A DNA stretch of 49,434 nt, taken from positions 1 to 49,434 of the forward strand of contig PIVK01000023.1 of NCBI GenBank assembly GCA_003354135.1, given 5' to 3'. The position numbers were made by a program, and so were the translations under genes. This document shows positions 1 through 9,202 of the stretch, in pieces. Under the pieces are notes generated by a model, which saw nothing but the letters and a program-made list of their open reading frames with translations, did no database searches and was not told the origin of the DNA. Position 1 is the stretch's first letter; every line of letters begins with the position of its first letter. The stretch is from Rhodospirillales bacterium. GTDB lineage: Bacteria; Pseudomonadota; Alphaproteobacteria; Rhodospirillales; GLO-3.

Positions 1-6
1 TGTGAC

Positions 7-51
7 TTAAAGATAAGTGTGGTTTAAAGATAAGCGCGTTTCAAAGATTGA
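7..51. repeat. Three phased AAAGAT direct repeats upstream of the exoprotein gene
   Basis: TTAAAGATAAGTG (7-19) and TTAAAGATAAGCG (24-36) are near-identical and start 17 bp apart. A weaker third copy, TTCAAAGATTGA, begins another 16-17 bp on. The spacing is close to 1.5 helical turns. They lie about 115-160 bp before the exoprotein start, so an activator or repressor array is one reading. The protein that would bind is unknown. The window begins here, so further copies may lie outside it. Confidence 0.5.
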
Positions 52-123
52 AATTTGCGGGTTTATGACGGGAATTGGGGAAATGCGAAAATGTCGGCGA
101 TCAAACGCTTATTTACGATCCCA

Positions 124-132
124 CCCCCCCCC
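124..132 (+). repeat. C9 homopolymer in the 5' region of the exoprotein gene
   Basis: Nine consecutive C residues lie 33 bp before the ATG at 166. They sit between the presumed promoter and the ribosome binding site (GAAGGA, about 5 nt before the ATG). Tracts of this kind slip during replication and can alter promoter spacing or leader structure in surface-protein genes. That role is inferred here. Confidence 0.6.
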
Positions 133-165
133 GTCTTCCGATAAGCACGATTCCCGAAGGACACG

Positions 166-2997
166 ATGACCTATCCTTACAGACAATCCAAGACTAGGCT
201 TGGCGTCTGGCTCCTATCGACAACATCCCTATCGGGCACGTGGCCTCTGTTATCGGCCTTCGTGCTGGCTATGGGAATTGCGTCCAGTCAGACTGCGCAA
301 GCTCTCCCGGAGGGAGGGACGTACGCGGGTGGTGGCGAAGTTATCGATGCAGACGGTGATCTCTCCGTTTTTACCATCGACCAGACCAGCGATAGGGTCA
401 TCATCAACTGGAAGAGTTTCAACATTGGTTCTGACGAGCACGTCTACTTTAACCAGCCGAATACGCGTTCGATCGCCCTCAACAGGGACTATAGTGGAAG
501 TATATCCGAGATTCTGGGGACCCTGACTGCCAACGGACACGTCTGGATCATCAATTCAAACGGTATCCTTTTCGGCGCGGGGTCCGTGATTAACGTCAAC
601 GGCCTTGTCGCCACCTCCCATGGTATTAGCGACGCGGACTTCATTAGGGTCTTTGACTTGGACGGCGTCGACGGAAAGTACGACTTCAATATTCCCGGCG
701 AAGCCGATGCCATGGTTATCAACGAAGGCACGATCACTGTAGGCGGAACTGCAGAGGAAAACGGCATTGCCGTTCTAGTGGCTCCCCGCGTGCGGAACTC
801 CGGGATCATCACTGCCAGGCTGGGGAAGGTCGGCTTGGGTGCCGGTAAAGGGTTTACCCTCGACATGTACGGCGATGAGTTGATCGTTTTCACGGGGGAC
901 GCTCTGAGCTCGACATACGAAAATGCCGTTTACAATGATGGCGAGATCCATGCCGATGGCGGTTATGTTCTCCTGACCGCCAAGATGGCCGGGGATTTCG
1001 TGGGGAACGCCATCAACATGGATGGTGTCATCAGGGCAAACACCTTGGTGGAGGGAGAAGGCAAGATCGTCTTGAACGGGGGCGTCGAAGGGATTGTCCT
1101 GGTGAAAGGCGGCACTCTGGAGGCCTCAGGCGACGAAGACGAAGACGGAGGAACCATTGAAGTCCTTGGTGAGGATGTGAATATCGTCAGCTCAGATATC
1201 GACGCCAGCGGGGACGATAACGGAGGAACCATCCGCATCGAAGCTGAGGAGGATGTGAATATCGTCGGCTCAGATATCGACGCCAGCGGGAACAAAGAGG
1301 ACGGAGGAACCATCAGCATCGAAGCTGAGAAGAATGATGTGAATATCGCCAGCTCATATATCGACGCCAGCGGGGGCGATAACGGAGGAACCATCCGCAT
1401 CGAAGCTAAGAAGGATGATGTTGATGTGAATATCGCCGGCTCAGAGATCGACGCCAGCGGGGACAACGGGGACGGAGGAACCATTAAAGTCCTTGGTGGT
1501 GCGAATGTGACGATCAAAGGCTTCAAGCCTAATATAGGTTACGATCGTTCAAAGATCGATGCCAGCGGGGGCGAGAACGGAGGAACCATCAGAATCGAAG
1601 CTGTGGAGGATGTGAAGATCGTCGCTTCAGATATCGACGCCAGCGGGAAAAACGAGGACGGAGGAACCATTGATATCTCTGGCCAGAACGTGTCTTTTAA
1701 CACTGATTTGGATAGCCGTTCCGGGCGGTCGGTCCAGATCGAGGCCAGCGGGGGCGAGAACGGAGGAACCATTATCATCCGTGCTGAGGAGAAGGTAAGT
1801 AGTAGTGAGTCTGAGATGAACCTGACGCTCAACGCCGAGGCGACCGCACAGGGAAAGGGCAAGGGAGGAGACATTTTCATTCTTGCTAATACGGTGGATC
1901 TTTTGGGTACATCTCAGAAGGATATCATAGCCAAGGGGTATAGTGGGCGCGGAGGAACCGTTCTCATCTTTGGTAAGACGAAGGTGAATATCGAACATAC
2001 GGAAATCGATACCGAGCCTTCCCATAAGGATGGTTCGGGAGGGGCCATTTCCATCCTTGGTGAGGAGGTGATCATAACCAACTCATGGGTAACGGCCAGC
2101 GGCGCTCCGGGTGGCACGGTCCAGATCGGCGGGGAATATCTTATCGACGAGGTTAAGGAAGCGCTCGAACCAAGGGGCATCGAACTGGCCCCTTCTACAA
2201 AGAATAATCCTACACCGGACTGGATTCTCCTACCTACCTCGAAGGTCGACACAACCACCTCCAAGATATCTGCCAACGGGTCTCCACTGGACACCGGAAA
2301 ATACGCCCCCGGCAGCGGCGGCAAAATTATAATTTGGGCTGGGGCTGAGGGGGACGCCCACCTAGGCTCTCTCTCCGTCGGAGGTGCATACGGTGAAGGC
2401 AGCAGCGGCGGCGAAATTATAATTTTCGCTAAGAAAGTAGTAGGTAGCAACTACTTCGAGGCCAACGGCGGATGGGACGAAGTCCTGGACGAGAATGGAA
2501 ATCTAGAACGACGCATCTACACCGGCTCTGCCGGCAACATTAGTATTGAGTCTGAGTCCATATCCATAAACAGCTTAGATTTTAGAGGCGACCCCTCCGG
2601 GAAAATTGTGATTAAGATAGGCGGGGTAACGTATGAGATACGCGACCAGGCGGGCATGGATAAGTTGATTGAACTGCTTGACGACGGTAGTGATACACCA
2701 CCGCTGAGTGGGAGTCCCGAGGTTTATCCTCTAGTGTATTCTCCTCCACCTGAAGAGGACGAAGGGGACCCATTTAAAGAGGACCCGGATTATATCCCTC
2801 CCCCTCCCCCTTCCGAGAATGCTCATCCGAAGACACAGTCAGACGGCCTTGATCCTCTCTTCCACCCCGAGAGCTGCCGGAGGTCCCAATCCAGCGGGCA
2901 AGGATTGCCCCGCCCTGCCGAACAGGCTCGGCAACTACCAAGCGGCGGTGTTTTCCAACACGATGAAGCCGCCCTATCGTGTGCGGCCGATGAGTGA
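166..2997 (+). CDS. TpsA-type exoprotein (filamentous haemagglutinin family)
   Basis: A large exported protein of two-partner secretion systems, which usually serve in adhesion, contact inhibition or biofilm. Residues 1-47 form a long signal peptide ending in SSQTAQA-LPEGG. The TPS secretion domain follows (about 48-300), with the family's N-P-N-G-I-type motif seen here as NSNGILFG. Residues about 320-560 are imperfect 24-36 residue repeats around 'IDASG...NGGTI', as expected of a right-handed beta-helix. The C-terminus is acidic and proline-rich (PPPEEDEGDP, PPPPPSE). Its expected transporter lies immediately downstream but convergent. The last ~60 residues look unlike the rest and a different frame is also open there, so the true 3' end is uncertain. 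Start: ATG preceded by GAAGGA. Substrate or ligand unknown. Confidence 0.85.
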   Translation: MTYPYRQSKTRLGVWLLSTTSLSGTWPLLSAFVLAMGIASSQTAQALPEGGTYAGGGEVIDADGDLSVFTIDQTSDRVIINWKSFNIGSDEHVYFNQPNTRSIALNRDYSGSISEILGTLTANGHVWIINSNGILFGAGSVINVNGLVATSHGISDADFIRVFDLDGVDGKYDFNIPGEADAMVINEGTITVGGTAEENGIAVLVAPRVRNSGIITARLGKVGLGAGKGFTLDMYGDELIVFTGDALSSTYENAVYNDGEIHADGGYVLLTAKMAGDFVGNAINMDGVIRANTLVEGEGKIVLNGGVEGIVLVKGGTLEASGDEDEDGGTIEVLGEDVNIVSSDIDASGDDNGGTIRIEAEEDVNIVGSDIDASGNKEDGGTISIEAEKNDVNIASSYIDASGGDNGGTIRIEAKKDDVDVNIAGSEIDASGDNGDGGTIKVLGGANVTIKGFKPNIGYDRSKIDASGGENGGTIRIEAVEDVKIVASDIDASGKNEDGGTIDISGQNVSFNTDLDSRSGRSVQIEASGGENGGTIIIRAEEKVSSSESEMNLTLNAEATAQGKGKGGDIFILANTVDLLGTSQKDIIAKGYSGRGGTVLIFGKTKVNIEHTEIDTEPSHKDGSGGAISILGEEVIITNSWVTASGAPGGTVQIGGEYLIDEVKEALEPRGIELAPSTKNNPTPDWILLPTSKVDTTTSKISANGSPLDTGKYAPGSGGKIIIWAGAEGDAHLGSLSVGGAYGEGSSGGEIIIFAKKVVGSNYFEANGGWDEVLDENGNLERRIYTGSAGNISIESESISINSLDFRGDPSGKIVIKIGGVTYEIRDQAGMDKLIELLDDGSDTPPLSGSPEVYPLVYSPPPEEDEGDPFKEDPDYIPPPPPSENAHPKTQSDGLDPLFHPESCRRSQSSGQGLPRPAEQARQLPSGGVFQHDEAALSCAADE
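1171..1775 (+). repeat. Degenerate tandem repeats inside the exoprotein gene
   Basis: DNA-level repeats of about 72-85 bp carry the recurring words GACGCCAGCGG and GGAGGAACCAT. They encode beta-helix turns (IDASGxxxGGTIxIEA). At least six units are visible. Unit lengths differ by multiples of three, so the frame is kept. Recombination between units could change the length of the adhesin stalk. Confidence 0.75.
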
Positions 2998-3568
2998 CCT
3001 TGTCTCTCTCTCTCTCTCTCTCTCTGTAACGACAGCGCGTCCGTGCTTGAATTGAGCCCACGTTCCACCGTGATGTGCGACATGCGGGCGGGAGACCGGT
3101 GTGATAGACCGTGGGGCCGCCCGGCCATCGGCCCTTTCCTTTTTATGTATGGATGTATCGGGTCTATCTGAACCAGTTGAAAAGGGTTCGGAATTTTTTT
3201 GGCTGACCCTGCCGGCCCGTCTCTATGAGTCATTATCACCGCACCTTGGTATTATGTCCCCTCGGATTCATGATGTCCTCCGATCCAGATTGGGACCGGC
3301 GGAAAACGCTGGAAACCGAAACGAAATTTGTAACAAAACAAGCCGGATACAGCTATTTTTCCGCAAATTCGAACACGCCCCAACCCTGAAAAACCTCCTG
3401 AAATCATTGCGGTCGACTGCAGCGACCCCAAACGATAGGAAGCCGCAATGTGTCGAATGTTAAGAAATATTACCGGGCTTTGGGCAGGACGCCCATGGCG
3501 TGCACGCGTCCCCGTCAAGGGCAAATCACCGGTCGGGAAAGGGGGGGCTCATGACCGCTCCGAATTCC
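2998..3568. other. Convergent intergenic region with no supported gene
   Basis: About 570 bp between the exoprotein and its transporter. It holds the TC tract and, at 3138-3158, a half copy of the inverted repeat found at 12404-12506 (one base shorter). Open frames here have no recognisable domains. No strong terminator is visible apart from GC-rich stems around 3110-3135 followed by CTTTCCTTTTT. Confidence 0.6.
3003..3025 (+). repeat. (TC)11.5 dinucleotide tract just after the exoprotein stop
   Basis: A perfect 23-nt TC run starts 5 nt after the TGA of the exoprotein gene. In the +1-shifted frame, which is open from about 2819 to 3055, the tract would be translated as alternating Leu-Ser. 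Dinucleotide tracts of this length are rare in bacterial chromosomes outside contingency loci. It may be a phase-variation tract or merely a decayed 3' end. Confidence 0.8.
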
Positions 3569-5380
3569 TCAATACGTTGCCCTGAGCTTAAAGAAAGTGC
3601 GAAACCCATCGCCATCTTCGCCCATCGCATGCACAGGACGAGTAAGAGGCTTGGCGAATTCCAGCGACCCGGATAGATGGGTCTTTGGAATCTTGAACCG
3701 AATGCCGCCACCAGCCGAGGCACCTGTCTGGTGGGCCGGCAGGTCTATAGGCGTAATGCTGTAGGCGGCACCGAAGTCGTAGAAGACATACGGGTAGTAC
3801 TCGACCTCGGGAATAGATGGCAGGCCCGAGTACAGAAGTTCCAGGCCCACTGCCCAGCCGTGATCGCCGGAGATCTCTGAAGTGTCATAGGCCCGCCCAA
3901 ACAGGCGGCCCCCATAACCGAATTCCTCGGAGGCCAGTAATTCGTGTGCCGACCACTGTGCCGTGGCGGCAGCCGTCAGACCGAAGCCATAGGGCAAGCG
4001 CTGTTTGCGATAAGCAAGCGCGGTCAGCTTTGTAAAGTCGCTTCGCCCCAGACCCCGCGACAAAAGTGGCGATCCTTTCTCGGTCGCATTGAAAATGTTG
4101 ACGCCCTGGTGAAGCTCGACATCGACCAGGTTGGTCCCGTTCCATTTGTCCACATTGTCGAAAGTGCCGCCGACACGGATCGCCCGAATGCGATCCTCGG
4201 AGAACGTATCCCCGAACATGTTAAGGAGGGAGTTCCGGTAGGTGAATCTGATGTGACCGCTCAGGTTCTCCCGACGCAATCGAATGAATGGATGAACGGC
4301 CATCAGTTCTACTTTGGTGTTCTGACCCTGCAGATCCAGAAAAGCGAGATTAGAGCCGGCTTCCGACCGATTCCGATAAGCGGAAAACACGAGCCGGGTA
4401 CCTTCGCTATTCAGCGTTTGTTCGTGGGAGAAGGCGAGTTCACGAAGCTCTTTGCGCTCCGTGGTTTGGCGATAGGACAGGGTCGTCTTCTCGTAAAGGC
4501 CAAGGGCATTGTTTGCGCCAACTTTGACGGCGACCCCCCACGGGCCCGCTGTGCGGGTGCCAAAATTATCGTAGTCAACGGAGCCTTCGAAAGGCGCAAG
4601 CTTCAAGACGATCTCGAGATCCGAAGCCCCCGTTTTTTTCTCTGAAGGAGAAAGCCTCGAACTCGCCTCGACGCCCGGCAGGTCTCTGGCGAGAAGCGTA
4701 TATCGTTCAAGATCATGGATGTGAATTGGTCGAGTGGCCCTTATCTTCTTCGCAAGCTGGCGGAATAGATCATCGCGCCCTCCCAAGCTCCCCTTGACGA
4801 AGATGTCGTCTCCGAGGTCCCGGGTGGAGTCTTCGGCATCCGTATCGCTGGCGATCGTAACACGGTCGATGTACCCCTCGACCACCCGGATAATGACCTC
4901 CCCATCTTCGATCGTCTGTGGGGGAACGTATGCCTGGGAAAGGAAGAAACCGTTATTACGGTAAAAAGTGGTAATGGCGTTCGCGATATCGAAGATATCA
5001 ATAATAGAAACGGGCTTACCGACATATTTCCGGTAAAGGTCTTCGAACTCAGTCTCAACATCATAGACCCGTGAGCCGCGAGGGTCCGCGTGCCCGGGAT
5101 TCGTTAAGTCCTCCGCCTCGACGACAATTTTTTTAAGTTCAAAAGTCGTTTCGGCAGATTTTTCGGGAGGGCTCTCCTCCGATGCCGGAGGGATGGAAGG
5201 TTCTTCAAAAGTCGATTTTGGCTCGATCAGCTTCTCCCTCGTCTTGTCGATACGGCCCGGCTCTGCGAAAGGCGGCACCTGCTGCGCCCAAGCGCTGCCG
5301 CCAAGGCCCATAGCAGCAATGAGAGCGATTGCCGCTATAGTTCTTTTTTTCTGACCTTTGCGGGCATTCGGAACGGTCAC
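3569..5380 (-). CDS. TpsB outer-membrane transporter (ShlB/FhaC/HecB family)
   Basis: Omp85-superfamily beta-barrel that would export the neighbouring exoprotein across the outer membrane. After a signal peptide (AAMGLGGSAWAQQ) comes a POTRA-type domain (FYRNNGFFLSQAYVPPQ, then RVVEGYIDRVTI). A ShlB-type barrel follows, ending in FKLRATY. I chose the GTG at 5380 because AAAGAGGG precedes it by 6 nt and the signal peptide then falls at the N-terminus. An upstream ATG at 5497 would add 39 Arg-rich residues that look non-coding. About 603 residues, typical of the family. Orientation is convergent with the exoprotein, although tpsB and tpsA are usually co-transcribed. Confidence 0.88.
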   Translation of the reverse strand: MTVPNARKGQKKRTIAAIALIAAMGLGGSAWAQQVPPFAEPGRIDKTREKLIEPKSTFEEPSIPPASEESPPEKSAETTFELKKIVVEAEDLTNPGHADPRGSRVYDVETEFEDLYRKYVGKPVSIIDIFDIANAITTFYRNNGFFLSQAYVPPQTIEDGEVIIRVVEGYIDRVTIASDTDAEDSTRDLGDDIFVKGSLGGRDDLFRQLAKKIRATRPIHIHDLERYTLLARDLPGVEASSRLSPSEKKTGASDLEIVLKLAPFEGSVDYDNFGTRTAGPWGVAVKVGANNALGLYEKTTLSYRQTTERKELRELAFSHEQTLNSEGTRLVFSAYRNRSEAGSNLAFLDLQGQNTKVELMAVHPFIRLRRENLSGHIRFTYRNSLLNMFGDTFSEDRIRAIRVGGTFDNVDKWNGTNLVDVELHQGVNIFNATEKGSPLLSRGLGRSDFTKLTALAYRKQRLPYGFGLTAAATAQWSAHELLASEEFGYGGRLFGRAYDTSEISGDHGWAVGLELLYSGLPSIPEVEYYPYVFYDFGAAYSITPIDLPAHQTGASAGGGIRFKIPKTHLSGSLEFAKPLTRPVHAMGEDGDGFRTFFKLRATY

Positions 5381-5823
5381 GAGAAGCCCTCTTTCCCGAC
5401 CGATGACTTGTCCTCGACGGTGACGTGCGCACGCCCTGGATCTCCGGCCAAAAGATGGCGGAGTGATTCTTCGGTATTTGGTGTCTTGCCGCTCCATCGT
5501 TTGAAGCCGTGCAAATAAGGATACATGACGCCAATTGCCCTAAATTAGTATGTTCGGAAGAACTGAAACCGAGCTTCCCCCATATAATCACGTATTATTC
5601 TTTCCAAACGCTTAAAGTCAACCGAAACAACGCACATTTCAATTGATTTATACTGCAATTTTGTGGTTCATAACGGCTGCACCCACAAGATATAGGGGGA
5701 GCCCTGATGGTTGAGCGGAAGGTGTTGGGGTGAAGCCCTAAATGTGCCGGAAATTTGGAAAAGGGAGCATCACCTGATGTGGATATTCAGAACGGCACGG
5801 TGGGTGGCCACCGGCCCTTGGTA
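5381..5823. other. Intergenic region between argB and the transporter gene
   Basis: About 440 bp, AT-rich near 5580-5680. It should hold the promoter of the minus-strand transporter gene. AAACGCTTA occurs at 5605-5615 and also at 106-114 upstream of the exoprotein, which could hint at shared control, but nine bases is weak evidence. No gene is supported. Confidence 0.4.
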
Positions 5824-6744
5824 TTAATCGTCGCCGGTGATCAACGTGCCGGCGCCATGCTCGGTAAAGAGTTCCAGCAGGATGGCGTGCGGCACCCTGC
5901 CGTCGATGATGACGGCACCCTTAACGCCGTTTCGAAGCGCTTCCAGGCAGGTCTCGACCTTGGGGATCATGCCGCCCGAAATGGTGCCGTCCTTGATGTA
6001 TTTCCCGGCCTCCGAGGCGGTCATCCTGGAGATCAGCCGCCCCTTCCTGTCATTCACACCTTCAACGTCGGTCAGCATCAGGAGCCTGCGCGCCGTCATG
6101 GCGGACGCGATGGCGCCGGCCACCGTGTCGGCGTTGATGTTGAAGGTCTCGCCCTTGTCGCCGCGTCCGATGGGGGCGATGACGGGGATGATGTCGGACT
6201 GGGTGAAGGTGTCGAGTACGTGGGTGGTGATCCGCACGGGCCGTCCCACCCAGCCGAGGTCGACGAGGGTGTCGCGTTCCGAATTCGGATCCCGCTTGAC
6301 CTTATTGACCTTCTCGGCCCGGATCAGATCGGCATCCTTGCCCGACAGGCCCACCGCATAGCCGCCGGCCTGGTTGATGGCCGAGACGATGTGTTTGTTG
6401 ATGGAGCCGGACAGCACCATCTCGGCCACCGTAACCGTTTCCTCGCAGGTGATCCGGAGCCCGTCGACGAACTCGGTCTTGATGTCGAGCCGATCCAACA
6501 TCTTGCCGATTTGCGGCCCGCCGCCGTGCACCACGATGGGCACCATGCCGACCTGCTTGAGCAGCACCACATCCCGAGCAAACAGGTGCGCGAGGTCGGC
6601 ATCGCCCATGGCGTGCCCCCCGTATTTGATGATGAAGACGCCCTTGGCGTGCCGCTTCATGTAGGGCAGCGCCTCGGAGAGCAACTGGGCCTGGGTCACC
6701 CAATCGACGGTCGTCTTCTCGGTCTTGGTCGTCGTGGTGTTCAT
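5824..6744 (-). CDS. argB: Acetylglutamate kinase
   Basis: Phosphorylates N-acetylglutamate with ATP, the second step of arginine biosynthesis, in the cytoplasm. An amino-acid-kinase fold is evident: IIKYGGHAMGD near the N-terminus (phosphate-binding Lys and Gly), VVHGGGPQI (substrate-binding loop), and the C-terminal 'GGMIPKVETC' block. At 306 residues it is the usual length for alphaproteobacteria. It is the last gene of the minus-strand run from rpmH; the spacer to ysxC is 17 bp. The Shine-Dalgarno is weak, so its translation may depend on coupling. Confidence 0.95.
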   Translation of the reverse strand: MNTTTTKTEKTTVDWVTQAQLLSEALPYMKRHAKGVFIIKYGGHAMGDADLAHLFARDVVLLKQVGMVPIVVHGGGPQIGKMLDRLDIKTEFVDGLRITCEETVTVAEMVLSGSINKHIVSAINQAGGYAVGLSGKDADLIRAEKVNKVKRDPNSERDTLVDLGWVGRPVRITTHVLDTFTQSDIIPVIAPIGRGDKGETFNINADTVAGAIASAMTARRLLMLTDVEGVNDRKGRLISRMTASEAGKYIKDGTISGGMIPKVETCLEALRNGVKGAVIIDGRVPHAILLELFTEHGAGTLITGDD

Positions 6745-6761
6745 GGCGCGGGACTTTACGC

Positions 6762-7421
6762 TTAAATATCGGAATTTTCATCCCTTTTCCGCGCCAACGC
6801 CCCAAGCGCCGCCCGAAGTTCCGCGATGCCGTCCCCCTTGGCTGCGCTGGTGGGAAGAACCTCGGGGTGGGCCGCGGTGTGTTTGGTGAGTTCCTGCGCC
6901 GTCTTTTCGACCAGGGCGGAGAGCGGTCCCGGTTTCACCTTGTCGCACTTGGTGAGCACCACCTGGTAGCTGACGGCCGCCGTGTCAAGCATGGTCATCA
7001 TCTTACGGTCGACGTCTTTGAGCCCATGGCGGGCATCGACCAACAGCAAAACCCGCCTGAGCTGGGCTCGGCCCTTGAGATAGGCGTCGACCAGATGTGT
7101 CCAGGCCTCCACCTTGGCCTTGGGGGCCTTGGCAAAGCCGTAGCCGGGCAGATCGGCCAGCATCAGGCGACCGGCCAGATCGAAGAAATTGAGCTGCTGG
7201 GTCCGTCCCGGGGTATTGGAGGTCCGGGCCAGCGTCTTGCGCCCCGTCAGGGCGTTTAAGAGGCTCGACTTGCCGACGTTGGACCGTCCGGCGAAGGCCA
7301 CTTCAGGAAGATCGCTATCCGGCACCTGAGGAAGCCCCGCCGCACCGAGCAGGAAAGTGCACGCGCCCGCGAACAGCTTGCGGCCGGCCTCCTCGGCTTG
7401 TGCATTGGGTTCGACGCTCAT
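6762..7421 (-). CDS. ysxC: Ribosome biogenesis GTP-binding protein YsxC/EngB
   Basis: Essential P-loop GTPase that assists late assembly of the 50S subunit. Motifs in order: G1 GRSNVGKSS, G2 TPGRTQ, G3 DLPGYG, G4 TKCDKV, and a G5-like region TSAAKGDG. 219 residues. It lies 26 bp after yidC and 17 bp before argB in a single minus-strand run with the ribosomal protein and RNase P genes. This is a conserved alphaproteobacterial arrangement linking translation and membrane insertion. Confidence 0.95.
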   Translation of the reverse strand: MSVEPNAQAEEAGRKLFAGACTFLLGAAGLPQVPDSDLPEVAFAGRSNVGKSSLLNALTGRKTLARTSNTPGRTQQLNFFDLAGRLMLADLPGYGFAKAPKAKVEAWTHLVDAYLKGRAQLRRVLLLVDARHGLKDVDRKMMTMLDTAAVSYQVVLTKCDKVKPGPLSALVEKTAQELTKHTAAHPEVLPTSAAKGDGIAELRAALGALARKRDENSDI

Positions 7422-7447
7422 GGGGCGGTTCCCCTCTTAATCGGGGA

Positions 7448-9172
7448 TCAGGCCTTCACGCCCATCTTGCGCATAATCACCCACTGCTGGGCAACGGAAA
7501 GCAAGTTGTTCCAGGCCCAGTAGATGACCAGACCGGCCGGGAACTGAGCCAGAAGGAAGGTGAACAGGATCGGCAGGAACATGAAGATCTTGGCCTGCAG
7601 CGGGTCCGTGGGCGCCGGGTTCAGTCTCTGCTGCAGCCACATGGTGAGGCCCATGAACAGAGGCCAGATGCCGATCATCAGCATCTCGGGCGGTGTCCAG
7701 GGAATCAGGCCGAACAGGTTGAACACGGTGGTCGGATCGGGGATCGACAGGTCCTGGATCCATCCGAAGAAGGGGGCCTGGCGCATTTCGATGTTGACGA
7801 ACAGCACTTTGTAGAGGGCGAAGAACACCGGAATCTGGACCAGGATCGGCAGACAGCCCGAGGCCGGGTTGACCTTCTCCTTCTTGTAGAGCGTCATCAT
7901 TTCCTGATTGAGCCGGACCTTGTCGTCGCCGAAGCGCTCCTGCATCTTTTTGATCTCGGGCTGCAGCTTCTTCATCTTGCTCATGGCGACGTAGGACTTG
8001 TTGGCCAGCGGGAACAACACCAGCTTGATGAGCACGGTAAGAAGCAGGATGGCGACGCCGAAGTTGCCGACGTAGTTGTTGATGTAGATCAGCGCATAGA
8101 AGATCGGCTTGGTCAGGAAATAGAACCAGCCGAAGTCGATGGCGAGGTCAAAGCGCGCCACGCCCAGTGTCTCGGCATAATGGTCGAGCAACTTCACTTC
8201 CTTGGCCCCGGCAAAGAAGTGTGACTGGGATTGGACGGAGGCCCCCGGCCCCACCGACATGGCTTCCCCCAGGAAATCGGCCTGGTATTTGTCGGTGTTC
8301 TGGTCGCGGGTATGTTTGAAACGGGTGTTGACGGAGACCGCTTGGTCGGGGACCAACGCCGTCAGCCAGTACTTGTCGGTGATGCCCATCCAGCCGCCGG
8401 TGGTCGATTGGGTGACCGGGCTTTCCGTGCGCAGATCCTCGTAGTCGACTTCCTTCAGGGTCTCGTCGAAAACGCCGAGCGGCCCTTCGTGCAGGATGAT
8501 GAAACCAGTAACCTCGGGCGTGTTGTGGCGCGACAGCAGGCCGTAAGGGTGCAGAGATGCGGGCACGCTGCCCCGGTTCTCCACCTTCTGGTCGACGGTG
8601 AACATGTAGTCGTCGTCAAGGGTGTAGGTCCGCGTGAAGACAAGGCCCTGGCCGTTGTCCCAACTGAGCGTTGTCGGGCGGCCAGGCTCTAGGATGGTCC
8701 GGTCCGCTGTCCACTGGGTGTCCGCGCCCGGCACCTTGATATCCGTACCGACCCAGCCCCATTGGGCGAAGTAGGCATTGTCCGCGCCCTGCGGGCTGAG
8801 GATCTCGATCTCGGCGCTTTCCGGATCCAGGGTCTTGCGGTAGTCGGCCAGCGTCAGGTCGTCAAGGCGTCCGCCCTTCAGCTCGATGGATCCGTGCAGC
8901 CGGGTCGACCGGATCTGAATCCGGGGCGACGTCTTCAGCGTATCCTCGCGGCTCATCATAGGCGCCACCGGAGCGCGTGCAGCCTGTCCGGGAGCCGGAG
9001 GAGGCGCCTCCGACGGAATGTTGGGCGGGGTGCCGCCTTCGGGGGTCTGGGGCTGGGTCTGTGCCGTTTGTTCGGGCGGCGGCAGCAAGGGGTTGCCGAA
9101 GAAGTATTCCCAGCCGAAGAGGATCGCCAGCGAAAGAGCGATCGCCAGGAACATGTTGCGTTGATCGATCAT
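7448..9172 (-). CDS. yidC: Membrane protein insertase YidC
   Basis: Inserts and folds inner-membrane proteins, alone or with Sec. An N-terminal TM (residues about 6-24) is followed by a Pro/Gln-rich linker and a periplasmic beta-super-sandwich domain (about 70-340). The conserved insertase core follows, with 'FPLANKSYVAMSKMKKLQPE' and the later membrane segments. 574 residues with a short basic tail, normal for Gram-negative YidC. It follows yidD by 30 bp. Confidence 0.96.
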   Translation of the reverse strand: MIDQRNMFLAIALSLAILFGWEYFFGNPLLPPPEQTAQTQPQTPEGGTPPNIPSEAPPPAPGQAARAPVAPMMSREDTLKTSPRIQIRSTRLHGSIELKGGRLDDLTLADYRKTLDPESAEIEILSPQGADNAYFAQWGWVGTDIKVPGADTQWTADRTILEPGRPTTLSWDNGQGLVFTRTYTLDDDYMFTVDQKVENRGSVPASLHPYGLLSRHNTPEVTGFIILHEGPLGVFDETLKEVDYEDLRTESPVTQSTTGGWMGITDKYWLTALVPDQAVSVNTRFKHTRDQNTDKYQADFLGEAMSVGPGASVQSQSHFFAGAKEVKLLDHYAETLGVARFDLAIDFGWFYFLTKPIFYALIYINNYVGNFGVAILLLTVLIKLVLFPLANKSYVAMSKMKKLQPEIKKMQERFGDDKVRLNQEMMTLYKKEKVNPASGCLPILVQIPVFFALYKVLFVNIEMRQAPFFGWIQDLSIPDPTTVFNLFGLIPWTPPEMLMIGIWPLFMGLTMWLQQRLNPAPTDPLQAKIFMFLPILFTFLLAQFPAGLVIYWAWNNLLSVAQQWVIMRKMGVKA

Positions 9173-9202
9173 CGGTGTCGTCTCTTTTCTTCGGAGGGAT
9201 CC

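Noticed and set aside
3101-3463. 120-codon plus-strand frame between adhesin and transporter
   Set aside because: No ribosome binding site of note, no family resemblance, and composition unlike neighbouring genes.
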